The notes beneath the pieces were generated by a model. That model searched no databases. It had not been told where the DNA came from and was given only the letters and a program-made list of their open reading frames with translations. Source: Tranquillimonas alkanivorans (lineage in GTDB: Bacteria > Pseudomonadota > Alphaproteobacteria > Rhodobacterales > Rhodobacteraceae). From it: a DNA stretch of 64,000 bases. Position 1 is the first letter of the stretch, and every line of letters begins with the position of its first letter. Below are positions 37,493-45,333 of this stretch, piece after piece. Both the position numbers and the translations under genes were made by a program. The stretch spans positions 124,001 through 188,000 of the forward strand of contig NZ_FOXA01000001.1 in the NCBI RefSeq assembly GCF_900115595.1, written 5' to 3'.

Positions 37493-37947
37493 CCGAACTC
37501 GACGACATCGACCGCAGGCTCCTACGGCTGGTCGAGGGCGACGCGACGCTTTCGGCCGGGGCTTTGGGGCGTGCGCTCGGGCTGGGCCAGCCCGCCGCGT
37601 GGCGCAGGCTGAAGCGGCTGGAGGAGGCGGGCGTGCTGTCGGGGCGTCGCGTGGACCTCGACGTCGAGGCGCTGGGGTTCGGTGTCACCGTATTCCTCGG
37701 CATCAAGCTGGCCACGAAGGGGCGCGTGTCGCTGGAGGACTTCGAGCGTGCGATCACCGCGATTCCGGAGGTGCAGAGCGTAAGCCACGTGCTGGGCCTC
37801 TACGACTACCGCCTGCGGGTGGTGGCGCGCGACCTGGCCGATTTCGAGCGCATCCTGCGGCGGCGCATCATGACGCTGCCGGGGGTCGGACAGATCGAGT
37901 CGAACGTGCTGCTGAGCGAAGAGAGGCTGCCGGGGCCGCTGGGGTGA
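37489..37947 (+). CDS. Lrp/AsnC family regulator 2
   Basis: A 152-residue paralogue of the preceding regulator. It has the same layout: DDIDRRLLRLVEGDATLSAG at the HTH, then a RAM domain with IPEVQSVSHVLGLYDY. The start overlaps the first regulator's stop (ATGA), so the two are co-translated and may form mixed oligomers. The pairs differ substantially in sequence, so the duplication is old. Confidence 0.92.
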   Translation: MTELDDIDRRLLRLVEGDATLSAGALGRALGLGQPAAWRRLKRLEEAGVLSGRRVDLDVEALGFGVTVFLGIKLATKGRVSLEDFERAITAIPEVQSVSHVLGLYDYRLRVVARDLADFERILRRRIMTLPGVGQIESNVLLSEERLPGPLG

Positions 37948-38152
37948 AGCGACGTGCGATTGGGCGCGACTGGCGAAGGGAAGCGCCCGCCCATGGGGGC
38001 GAACGGGCGCGGCCCGGGCGGCAAGCGGCCCGGGCGGAGCGGCAGCGAATGGATTCTGACCAAGGAATGCGCCTTACCATCGCCCCCCGCCCGTACGTGA
38101 CTGCTTTCCCACCCCGTGCTAATCGCCACGCGAACAACCACAGGAGCCGCCC

Positions 38153-39280
38153 ATGCCCGCCCTTCGTCCCGACATCGACCCCGACGGCCTGACGGAGTTC
38201 TCGGTCGTCTTCACCGATCGTTCGCTGAACCACATGAGCGCGGCGTTCCAGCAGGTGATGCGCGACATCTCCTCGCTCCTGCGCGAGGTCTATAACGCCG
38301 ACGCCGTGGCCGTCGTGCCGGGCGGCGGGACCTACGCGATGGAGGCCGTGGCGCGTCAGCTGGCGACCGACGCCAAGGCGCTGGTGGTCCGCAACGGCTG
38401 GTTCTCCTATCGCTGGACGCAGATCTTCGAAGCGGGCTCCATCCCCTCGGACGAGGTGGTGATGCTGGCCCGCCGCACCGGCAACGGTCCGCAGGCGCCC
38501 TTCGCCCCGGCGCCGGTCGAGGAGGTGGTCGAGCGCATCCGTACCGAGCGCCCCGAGATCGTCTTCGCCCCGCATGTCGAGACGTCGTCCGGCATGATCC
38601 TGCCCGACGCCTACGTGCGGCAGGTGGCGGACGCGGTGCACGAGGTCGGCGGGCTGTTCGTGCTCGACTGCATCGCCTCGGGCTGTGCCTGGGTGGACAT
38701 GAAGGCGGCGGGCGTGGACGTGCTGATCTCGGCCCCGCAGAAGGGCTGGTCGGCGTCGCCGTCGGCGGGCCTCGTGATGATGAGCCAGGCGGCGGTGGAG
38801 CGCGTGAAGACCCGCAAGTCCACCAGCTTCGCCGCGGACCTCGGCAAATGGCTGCAGATCATGGAGGCCTACGAGAACGGCGGCCACGCCTATCACGCGA
38901 CCATGCCGACCGACGCCCTGCGCGGCTTCCGCGACGCGATGGTCGAGACCAAGGAATACGGCTTCGACAAGCTGGCCGAGGCGCAGTGGAAACAGGGCGA
39001 TGCGGTGCGGGCGGCGCTGGCGAACCGCGGCATCCGCTCGGTCGCGGCCGAGGGCTTCGGCGCGCCGGGCGTCGTGGTCGCCTATACCGACCGGGCGGAC
39101 GTGCAGACCGGCAAGGCCTTCGCCGCGCACGGGCTGCAGATCGCCGCGGGCGTGCCGCTGATGGTGGGCGAAGGCGACGACTACCGCAGCTTCCGCATCG
39201 GGCTTTTCGGGCTCGACAAGCTCAAGAACGTGGACGCGAGCGTCGCCCGGCTGGAAGCAGCGCTCGATCAGGTGTTCTGA
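38153..39280 (+). CDS. PLP-dependent class V aminotransferase (alanine-glyoxylate / serine-glyoxylate type)
   Basis: A 375-residue fold-type I aminotransferase. The PLP lysine is K197 in SAPQKGWSA, and HVETSSGMILP and DCIASGCAWVDM form the cofactor pocket. VVPGGGTYAMEAVARQL near residue 55 is the usual glycine-rich phosphate loop. The family includes alanine-glyoxylate and serine-glyoxylate aminotransferases; the substrate cannot be fixed by eye. The 205-base gap in front carries a hairpin (37983-38010) and a 13-base direct repeat (38009-38021 and 38025-38037). Its stop overlaps the convergent UbiH-like gene by 13 bases. Confidence 0.88.
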   Translation: MPALRPDIDPDGLTEFSVVFTDRSLNHMSAAFQQVMRDISSLLREVYNADAVAVVPGGGTYAMEAVARQLATDAKALVVRNGWFSYRWTQIFEAGSIPSDEVVMLARRTGNGPQAPFAPAPVEEVVERIRTERPEIVFAPHVETSSGMILPDAYVRQVADAVHEVGGLFVLDCIASGCAWVDMKAAGVDVLISAPQKGWSASPSAGLVMMSQAAVERVKTRKSTSFAADLGKWLQIMEAYENGGHAYHATMPTDALRGFRDAMVETKEYGFDKLAEAQWKQGDAVRAALANRGIRSVAAEGFGAPGVVVAYTDRADVQTGKAFAAHGLQIAAGVPLMVGEGDDYRSFRIGLFGLDKLKNVDASVARLEAALDQVF

Positions 39281-40482
39281 CGATCGCCCTCGCTGCCCAG
39301 TCCGGCGCGCATCACCGTGCGCCGGACGGGCGTCAGGCCGTGGACGGCCTTCAGCCCGGCCAGCCGCATCGCCTGCACCGCCGGAATGTCCGACCGGCAG
39401 ACGCGGTTGAACAGGTCGACGACTTTGGCGCGCGCCCGTATATCGCGCGCCCGCGAGGCGGCATAGCCGTCCAGCAGCGCCTCCGCACCCGGGTCCTCGG
39501 CCTCGGCGATCCGGTGCGCCAGGTCCGCCACGTCGGCGAGCGAGGTGTTCAGCCCCTGCGCCCCGATGGGCGGCAGGACGTGCGCGGCCTCGGCCACCAG
39601 CGCGGTGCGGCGGGCCGTCAGCCGCTCGGCCGTCTGCGTCACCACCGGCCACACCCGCACTGGCGTCGCCAGACGCGAGGGGCCGAGCACGTGGCAGATG
39701 CGCATGTCAAGCTCGTCTGCCAGATCCTCGGGCACCATGTGCGACAGTTGCACCGCCCGCGGCCCGTCCTCCATCCACACGATGGCCGAGGCAGCGCGGC
39801 CGTCCTGGTCGGGCAGCGGCACCGTCGTGGTCGCGCCGCCGCGATTGTAGACCTCGGTCGAGACGTTGTCGTGCGGCAGCGCGTGCGTCACCGCGAAGGC
39901 GAGCGCCTTCTGCCCGTAGCGCGTCGTCCGCATCCCGATCCCTGCCGCATCGGCAACGGGCGAGGCGCGGCCGTCCGCCCCGATCACCAGCCGGGCCGAG
40001 ACCTGCGAACGGTCGCTCAGCGTGACGATCGCCTCGCGGTCGCGAGTCAGCATCGCCCGGAACCCGGTACCGAGCCGCAGGTCGACGCCCGGCGTCTCCT
40101 CCAGCACCCGCGCCAGTTCGCGGCGGGTGAGCCAGTTCGGAAGGTTCCAGCCGAAGGTGTCGTGGCCCAGGTCGTCCGGCACGAAGGTGCGGGTGTCACG
40201 GATCACCGGCGGCCAGCCTGAGGTGTCCATCACGCGCAGCTTGTCGAGCGGCGTCGCGTGAGCGTCGAGCGCGTCCCACAGCCCCGCCTCCTCGAACAGC
40301 TTGCGCGACGGCTGGAGGAAGGCGGTCGACCGCAGGTCCGAGCCCGCGTCCCCCGCCGCCGCGACGGGCGGCATCGGGTCCACCAGCGTCACTCGCCGCC
40401 CCTGCCGCGCCAGCAGGGCGGCGGCGACCATGCCGGCGATCCCGGCGCCCGAGATCAGGATGTCCGTCGTGTTCCGCGTCAT
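39268..40482 (-). CDS. UbiH/UbiF-family FAD-dependent hydroxylase
   Basis: A 404-residue flavin monooxygenase of the type that hydroxylates the ubiquinone ring. The FAD motif ISGAGIAGMVAAALLARQGRRVTLVD lies at the N-terminus, RLVIGADGRASPV is the second family motif and LVAEAAHVLPPIGAQGLNTSLAD the third (usually GDAAH; here AEAAH). Alphaproteobacteria often have UbiL/UbiM-type members with varied ring specificity, so no exact gene name is given. It overlaps the HAD gene behind it by ATGA and the convergent aminotransferase by 13 bases. Confidence 0.88.
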   Translation of the reverse strand: MTRNTTDILISGAGIAGMVAAALLARQGRRVTLVDPMPPVAAAGDAGSDLRSTAFLQPSRKLFEEAGLWDALDAHATPLDKLRVMDTSGWPPVIRDTRTFVPDDLGHDTFGWNLPNWLTRRELARVLEETPGVDLRLGTGFRAMLTRDREAIVTLSDRSQVSARLVIGADGRASPVADAAGIGMRTTRYGQKALAFAVTHALPHDNVSTEVYNRGGATTTVPLPDQDGRAASAIVWMEDGPRAVQLSHMVPEDLADELDMRICHVLGPSRLATPVRVWPVVTQTAERLTARRTALVAEAAHVLPPIGAQGLNTSLADVADLAHRIAEAEDPGAEALLDGYAASRARDIRARAKVVDLFNRVCRSDIPAVQAMRLAGLKAVHGLTPVRRTVMRAGLGSEGDRQNT

Positions 40483-41165
40483 GCGGCTGAGGTAGCGCGG
40501 CCGGGCCGCCCCGCAAAGGGTGCGCAGAGCTGCGACAGGAAATGCGTCAAGTCGTCGGTGTGGTGGTGGATGTGCGGCGCCTCGTGCGGCTCGGGGCCCA
40601 CAAGCACCGTACGCAGGCCCATGGCGTGCGGCTCGGCCAGGTTGCGCGGGTCGTCCTCGAACATCGCCGCCGCCGCGCAGTCGAGCCCGTCGAGCCGGAA
40701 CACCGTGTCGAACGCCTCGCGCCGGGGCTTGGGCAGGAAGCCCGCGTGCTCGACGCCGTAGATCGCGTCGAAAAGGCCCGTCAGCCCGCGCGCGGCCAGC
40801 ACCCGCTCGGCATACGGACGGCTGCCGTTGGTATAGACGATGCGCCGGCCCGGCAGCGTGCCCACATGCTCGACCAGCGCAGCGTCGATCTCCATGTGGT
40901 CGAGCGTGATGTCGTGCACCTCGTGGAGGTAGCCTTCGGGATCGACGCCGTGAACCTCCATCAGACCGGCAAGCGTGGTGCCGTGGGTCGCCCAGTAGAG
41001 CTTTCGCAGGCGGTCGGCCTCGGCCCGGTCCACGCCGAGCTCGCGCATCACCCAGTCGGTCATGCGCACCTCGATCTGGTCGAAAAGCGCCGCCTCGGGC
41101 GGGTAAAGGGTGTTGTCCAGGTCGAAGACCCAGGTGCGAACGTGGCTGAAGTGCGTGGCGACCAT
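40479..41165 (-). CDS. HAD-superfamily hydrolase, pyrimidine 5'-nucleotidase type
   Basis: A 228-residue soluble phosphatase. Motif I is WVFDLDNTLYP (nucleophile and acid Asp residues), motif II YTNGSRPYA, motif III a lysine in FLPKPRREAF and motif IV FEDDPRNLAEP. The SDT1/YjjG-like pyrimidine 5'-nucleotidase subgroup shares the FDLDNTLYP start. The start at MVATHF is chosen over an ATG 12 codons upstream. It is the first gene of a two-gene unit with the UbiH-like gene. Confidence 0.88.
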   Translation of the reverse strand: MVATHFSHVRTWVFDLDNTLYPPEAALFDQIEVRMTDWVMRELGVDRAEADRLRKLYWATHGTTLAGLMEVHGVDPEGYLHEVHDITLDHMEIDAALVEHVGTLPGRRIVYTNGSRPYAERVLAARGLTGLFDAIYGVEHAGFLPKPRREAFDTVFRLDGLDCAAAAMFEDDPRNLAEPHAMGLRTVLVGPEPHEAPHIHHHTDDLTHFLSQLCAPFAGRPGRATSAA

Positions 41166-41237
41166 GGGCGCAGACTTAGCGGCGCCGTGGCGGCGCTGCA
41201 ATCGCCGCTACGCTTCGCAATCCGTACGAAGGAACCA

Positions 41238-41262
41238 GGAAAGAGCCTTCGGCAAGGCTCTT
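41238..41262 (-). terminator. Intrinsic terminator of trkH
   Basis: A perfect 9-bp inverted repeat (AAGAGCCTT / AAGGCTCTT) with a 4-base GCCG loop starts 16 bases after the trkH stop; the minus-strand transcript runs into CUCUUUCC. The U-run is short but the stem is ideal. Confidence 0.65.
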
Positions 41263-41277
41263 GCGCTCGTTGCGACG

Positions 41278-42726
41278 TCAGGCTCTCCAGAAATAGACGG
41301 TGAACAGCACGTAGACGACCATCAGCTCCAGACGGCCCACCAGCATCCCGGCGATGAGGAGCCACTTGGCCGTGGGGTTGATGTCGGCGAAGTTGCCGGC
41401 CGGGCCGATCTCGTCGCCAAGTCCGGGGCCGATATTGCCGATCGCCGTGGCCGCGCCGGAGAGCGATGTGACGAAATCCAGCCCGGTCATCGACAGCAGC
41501 ACCGATAGCGCGCCGAGCGAGACGATGAACAGGACGAAGAACGCCATGACCGAGTTCAGGACGTCCTCGCCCACGGGGCGGTTGTCGAAGCGCGGCGTGA
41601 ACAGGCCGTGGGGCGAGTGGATGCGCCGGATTTGCGCGCGGATCGACGACATCAGGATCTGGTAGCGGAAGATCTTGACCGAGCAGCAAGTCGACCCCGC
41701 GCAGCCGCCGATCAGGCCGAGGAAGAAGAACATCACCATCGCGAAGACACCCCATAGCTGGTAGTCCACGCTGGCGTAGCCCGTGCCCGAGATGATGGAC
41801 GTCACGTTGAACAGCGCCTCGCGGAAGCTTTCCTCCAGCGGGCGGTCGTCGGCGAGCACTTCGAACACCACGATGATCCCGGAGGCCGCGAGGATGGTCG
41901 CAATGTAGGCGCGCACCTGCGCATCCCGCCAGATCGGTGCGATGCTGCCCGAGATGACCTGGATGTAGCGCACGAACGGCAGGCTCGCGAGGATCATGAA
42001 GACCGATGCAAGGTATTCCGGCGCACCCTGGAACGCCCCGAAGGACGCGTCGCGCGTGGAAAAGCCGCCCGTCGACATGGTCGTCAGCGCGTGGTTGATC
42101 GCGTCGAAGCTGCCCATCCCGAGCGCGGCGTAGCCGAGAAAGCACAGGAAGGTCAGCACGACGTAAATCCACGAGATGCGCGCCGCGATCTCGGCTGCGC
42201 GGGGCAGGATCTTGCCCATCGTGTCGAAGGCCTCGGAGCGGAAGATCTGCATGCCGCCCACCCGCAACTCGGGCAGAAACACCATGGCGACGACGATGAT
42301 GCCGATGCCGCCGAACCATTGCAGCATCGAGCGCCATAGAAGCAGCCCGCGCGGCAGGTCGTCGAGATCCTCGAACACCGTCGATCCGGTCGTGGTCAGG
42401 CCCGAGACCGCCTCGAAGAAGGCGTCGGTCCAGTTGGCGTCGGTGGCCCCGAGGACGAAGGGGACGGCGCCGAAAACGGGCAGCAGCACCCACACGGCGG
42501 TGGTCAGAAGGAAGGTCTGCTGGATCGTCAACCGCTCGGCCACGGCATTGGCGCAGGCCAGCGCGAGCAACGTCCCGGTAAGAGCCGTGATCACGGTGCT
42601 CTCAAGGAACACCCACCAATGCCCGTTGCCGGCGGCAAGGTCCACGGCCAGCGGAACAGCCATCGCCGCGCCCAGCGCGGCGACCAGAAGGCCGATGACA
42701 TATCCCACGGGGCGCAGATCGATCAT
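41278..42726 (-). CDS. trkH: Trk/Ktr-type potassium transporter, membrane subunit
   Basis: A 482-residue membrane protein with the four M1-P-M2 repeats of the Trk family. The pore loops are recognisable as SGLTTTGSTVF, TMSTGGFSTRD, SIISGTGYAS and TAIGNIGPGLG, each with the central glycine that forms the potassium filter. The regulatory TrkA subunit is not in the window. Length is standard. Confidence 0.95.
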   Translation of the reverse strand: MIDLRPVGYVIGLLVAALGAAMAVPLAVDLAAGNGHWWVFLESTVITALTGTLLALACANAVAERLTIQQTFLLTTAVWVLLPVFGAVPFVLGATDANWTDAFFEAVSGLTTTGSTVFEDLDDLPRGLLLWRSMLQWFGGIGIIVVAMVFLPELRVGGMQIFRSEAFDTMGKILPRAAEIAARISWIYVVLTFLCFLGYAALGMGSFDAINHALTTMSTGGFSTRDASFGAFQGAPEYLASVFMILASLPFVRYIQVISGSIAPIWRDAQVRAYIATILAASGIIVVFEVLADDRPLEESFREALFNVTSIISGTGYASVDYQLWGVFAMVMFFFLGLIGGCAGSTCCSVKIFRYQILMSSIRAQIRRIHSPHGLFTPRFDNRPVGEDVLNSVMAFFVLFIVSLGALSVLLSMTGLDFVTSLSGAATAIGNIGPGLGDEIGPAGNFADINPTAKWLLIAGMLVGRLELMVVYVLFTVYFWRA

Positions 42727-42810
42727 GAGGCGCAGGCTTGGCCCGCGCGGCGCGGCGCGTCAAGACTGACGGACCGCCGCTTGCTCTCCCGAGCGCCTTG
42801 CTCGCCCGTC

Positions 42811-42880
42811 GTCGGGGGGCTCTGCCCCCGCCCGCCTTCGGCGGCCTCCCCCGGGATATTTAGCAGACCGAAGATGACCA
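42811..42880 (+). repeat. Dispersed intergenic repeat, copy A
   Basis: A GC-rich hairpin-forming half (GGGGGGCTCTGCCCCC, then CCGCCTTCGGCGG) followed by the conserved tail GGGATATTTAGCAGACCGAAGATGA. The same tail occurs in three other gaps of this window. The core is GGATATTT, a few variable bases, then GACCRAAGATG. Confidence 0.75.
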
Positions 42881-43003
42881 GCAGCGCAACGGCCCGTCCC
42901 CATTACGGAGGACGGGCCGCCATCTCCGGTCGCGATAATCGGCATCCCTGCCTGTACCGCCCGGCCGACTATTTCCGCCGCGGGTTAAAAGCCAGTTACC
43001 GAG

Positions 43004-43078
43004 TCATCTCTGGTCGGGAAATATCCTCGGGGGGCTCGGGCGCAGCCCGAGCGGGGGCAGACAGCCCCCTCGACGCCG
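43004..43078 (-). repeat. Dispersed intergenic repeat, copy B (inverted to A)
   Basis: Read on the minus strand: GC-rich palindromic half (CTCGGGCTGCGCCCGAG), then GAGGATATTTCCCGACCAGAGATGA. It begins 12 bases after the glutathione transferase stop, so it forms the 3' end of that transcript. Confidence 0.75.
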
Positions 43079-43090
43079 GCCGCCCCGCAC

Positions 43091-43798
43091 CTACCCCCGG
43101 CGGCGGAAGAGATTTTCCTGCGCCTCGCGGTCGTCCTGGATGTTCGAGCGCTGCTCCTCGGCCACGGCGCGGCCAGTCTTCACCGCATCGCGACCGCCCA
43201 CGAGGTCCAGCCAGCGCGCGAGGTTCGGCTTGTCGTCGAGCGTCTGCTCCTGCCCTTCCCACAGGATCGCCCAGGGCCAGATCGCCATGTCCGCGATGGA
43301 ATAGAAGTCTCCGGCCACGTACGTGTTGTCCGCCAGTCGCCGGTCGAGCACGCCGTAAAGGCGCGCGGTCTCGTTGCGGTAGCGGTCCTTGGCGTAGGGA
43401 AGGTCCGCCGGCGGGTCCATCGCGGGGGCGTACTTGAGGAAATGGTGCGCCTGTCCGGCCATGGGGCCGAGACCGCCCATCTGCCACATGAGCCATTGCT
43501 CGACGGCGACCCTCTCCCGTTCGGTCGAGCCGGCAAAGGTGCCGGTCTTGCGGGCGAGGTATTGCAGGATCGCGCCCGATTCGAAGACCGTGATCGGCGC
43601 ACCGTCCGGGCCTTCGGGGTCGACGATGGCCGGCATCTTGTTGTTGGGCGAGATCTTCAGGAAATCGGGCTCGAACTGCGCGCCCTTGCCGATGTTCACG
43701 AGGTGCACGTTGTACGGCAGGCCCATCTCCTCGAGCGCGATCGAGATTTTCCAGCCGTTGGGCGTGGGCCAGTAGTACAGGTCGATGGGCGCGGTCAT
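43091..43798 (-). CDS. Glutathione S-transferase family protein (YfcG/YghU-like)
   Basis: A 235-residue protein with an N-terminal thioredoxin-like domain (LYYWPTPNGWKISIALEEMGLPY, then NNKMPAIVDP and VFESGAILQYLA) and a C-terminal helical domain. The TPNGWK start and VFESGAI segment resemble the nu-class, disulfide-bond oxidoreductase type of E. coli YfcG/YghU. It probably uses glutathione disulfide chemistry; the substrate is unknown. It is divergent from metZ. Confidence 0.9.
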   Translation of the reverse strand: MTAPIDLYYWPTPNGWKISIALEEMGLPYNVHLVNIGKGAQFEPDFLKISPNNKMPAIVDPEGPDGAPITVFESGAILQYLARKTGTFAGSTERERVAVEQWLMWQMGGLGPMAGQAHHFLKYAPAMDPPADLPYAKDRYRNETARLYGVLDRRLADNTYVAGDFYSIADMAIWPWAILWEGQEQTLDDKPNLARWLDLVGGRDAVKTGRAVAEEQRSNIQDDREAQENLFRRRG

Positions 43799-43894
43799 GG
43801 CGGTCTCCTTTTATATGGTCAGGGCGAGAGTTGGGGCACCAGGCCGGGAACGCAAGGCGAAGAACCTGCGCGCTGCCGCAGGGGCGGCCGGCGC

Positions 43895-43923
43895 TTGACC
43901 GGCGGCGTGGCGAGGCGTATCCG
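43895..43923 (+). promoter_or_regulatory. Candidate sigma-70 promoter of metZ
   Basis: TTGACC and TATCCG hexamers with an exact 17-base spacer. Transcription would start near 43930, immediately before the first paired base of the riboswitch, so promoter and aptamer positions support each other. Confidence 0.65.
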
Positions 43924-43931
43924 GTCGATGT

Positions 43932-43986
43932 CGTGGCGATTTGTTCACCGGATTGCGGGCCACGTTAAACATTCCGCTAAAGAGGT
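43932..43986 (+). promoter_or_regulatory. SAM-II riboswitch upstream of metZ
   Basis: The P1 stem is CGTGGC (43932-43937) with GCCACG (43959-43964). The loop holds GATTTG...CCGGATTGC and the 3' strand is TTAAAC...CCGCTAAAGAGG, the features of the S-adenosylmethionine-binding SAM-II pseudoknot known from alphaproteobacterial metA, metZ and metC leaders. High SAM should reduce metZ expression. A terminator follows 12 bases downstream. Confidence 0.9.
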
Positions 43987-43997
43987 CTGGGATGTTC

Positions 43998-44029
43998 GCA
44001 CCCCGGCGCTCTGAGCGGTGGGGTTTTTT
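43998..44029 (+). terminator. Terminator hairpin in the metZ leader
   Basis: A hairpin closed by ACCCC / GGGGT with an inner CGC / GCG and loop TCTGA is followed by six T residues, 17 bases before the metZ ATG. It lies between the SAM-II aptamer and the gene, which suggests that this switch acts on transcription. Confidence 0.7.
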
Positions 44030-44046
44030 GTTGCGCGGAGGCGGCA

Positions 44047-45228
44047 ATGAGCGATTGGAACACCCGCACCAAGCTGGTGCACGGCGGCACCCGCCGCAGC
44101 CAGTACAACGAGGTGAGCGAGGCGATTTTCCTCACCCAGGGCTTCGTCTATGAAACCGCCGAGGACGCCCAGCAGCGTTTCCTGAAGGCTGGCGACGACG
44201 AATTCATCTATGCCCGCTACGGCAACCCGACGGTGCGGATGTTCGAGGACCGCGTCGCTGCCCTGGAAGGGGCCGAGGACGCCTTTGCCACGGCCAGCGG
44301 CATGGCCGCGGTCAATGGCGCGCTGACCTCGATGCTGCGGGCCGGTGACCACGTCGTGTCGAGCCGGGCACTCTTCGGGTCGTGCCTTTACATCCTGGAA
44401 GAGGTTCTGGGCCGGTTCGGGGTGGAGGTCACCTTCGTAGACGGCACCGACCTTGACGCCTGGCGCAGCGCGGTGCGGCCAGAGACGAAGGCCGTGTTCC
44501 TCGAGTCGGTGTCGAACCCTACGCTCGAGGTCATCGACCTCAAGGGCGTGGCCGAAATCGCCCACGCGGTGGGGGCGACGGTCATCGTGGACAACGTGTT
44601 CGCGACGCCGGTCTTCTCTCGCGCGCTCGAACTGGGGGCGGACGTGGTCGTTTACTCGGCGACGAAGCACATCGACGGCCAGGGCCGCTGCCTGGGCGGC
44701 GTGATCCTGGGCACGCGGGAGTTCATCCGCAAGACGGTCGAGCCGTACCTAAAGCACACCGGCGGCGCGATGAGCCCCTTCAACGCCTGGGTGCTGCTCA
44801 AGGGGATGGAGACGCTGGACCTGCGGGTACGGGCGCAGGCCGCCGGCGCGCAGGCGGTGGCCGAGGCGCTGGACGGGGATCCCCGGCTTGAGCGGGTGAT
44901 CTTCCCCGGCCTGCCCTCGCACCCCCAGCACGATCTGGCGCGAGGGCAGATGGGCTCGGGCGGGACAGTCCTGTCGATCGACGTGAAGGGCGGTCAGGCG
45001 GCGGCGTTCCGGTTCCTGAATGCCCTCGAGATCTGCATCATCTCGAACAACCTGGGCGACGCGAAGAGCATCGCGACGCATCCGGCCACGACGACGCACC
45101 AGCGACTGCCGGACGAGCAGAAGGCGGCGCTGGGCATCACGCCGGGGCTCGTGCGCATCAGCGTGGGGCTCGAGGACGTGGGCGACCTGGTCGCCGACAT
45201 CCGGCAGGCGCTCGACTCGACCGTGTGA
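44047..45228 (+). CDS. metZ: O-succinylhomoserine sulfhydrylase
   Basis: A 393-residue PLP enzyme of the Cys/Met metabolism family that forms homocysteine directly from O-succinylhomoserine and sulfide. The PLP lysine is K207 in VVYSATKHIDGQGR; YARYGNPTVRMFEDRVAALEGAE and the ATASGMAA loop are typical. MetZ is preferred over MetB/MetC because of the NTRTKLVHGGTRRS start and the FALT/GG-type segments, and because SAM-II leaders commonly precede metZ. Its ribosome site is gcggagg. The expected partner metA is not in the window. Confidence 0.94.
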   Translation: MSDWNTRTKLVHGGTRRSQYNEVSEAIFLTQGFVYETAEDAQQRFLKAGDDEFIYARYGNPTVRMFEDRVAALEGAEDAFATASGMAAVNGALTSMLRAGDHVVSSRALFGSCLYILEEVLGRFGVEVTFVDGTDLDAWRSAVRPETKAVFLESVSNPTLEVIDLKGVAEIAHAVGATVIVDNVFATPVFSRALELGADVVVYSATKHIDGQGRCLGGVILGTREFIRKTVEPYLKHTGGAMSPFNAWVLLKGMETLDLRVRAQAAGAQAVAEALDGDPRLERVIFPGLPSHPQHDLARGQMGSGGTVLSIDVKGGQAAAFRFLNALEICIISNNLGDAKSIATHPATTTHQRLPDEQKAALGITPGLVRISVGLEDVGDLVADIRQALDSTV

Positions 45229-45333
45229 TCCGTCTGCGCCGTCTCCGCGTAATTCACTCAGCTAACGTGGAAAATGGTCGGCGGGACCCTTACATATCGT
45301 CCCTGCCGCAGGGGAACGCAGGAACCAGACGAC

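Larger units (their letters stand above)
42727..43090. other. 364-base gap between trkH and the glutathione transferase gene
   Basis: I see no credible gene here. The gap contains two inverted copies of the dispersed intergenic repeat (listed separately) separated by about 120 bases, and a smaller hairpin CCGTCC / GGACGG around 42895-42916. The trkH promoter should lie in the left part but no convincing hexamer pair was found. Confidence 0.6.

Noticed and set aside
38009-38037. 13-base direct repeat as an attachment site or regulator operator
   Set aside because: Only two GC-only copies 3 bases apart, no integrase or matching copy elsewhere in the window; probably chance or part of a transcript-end structure.
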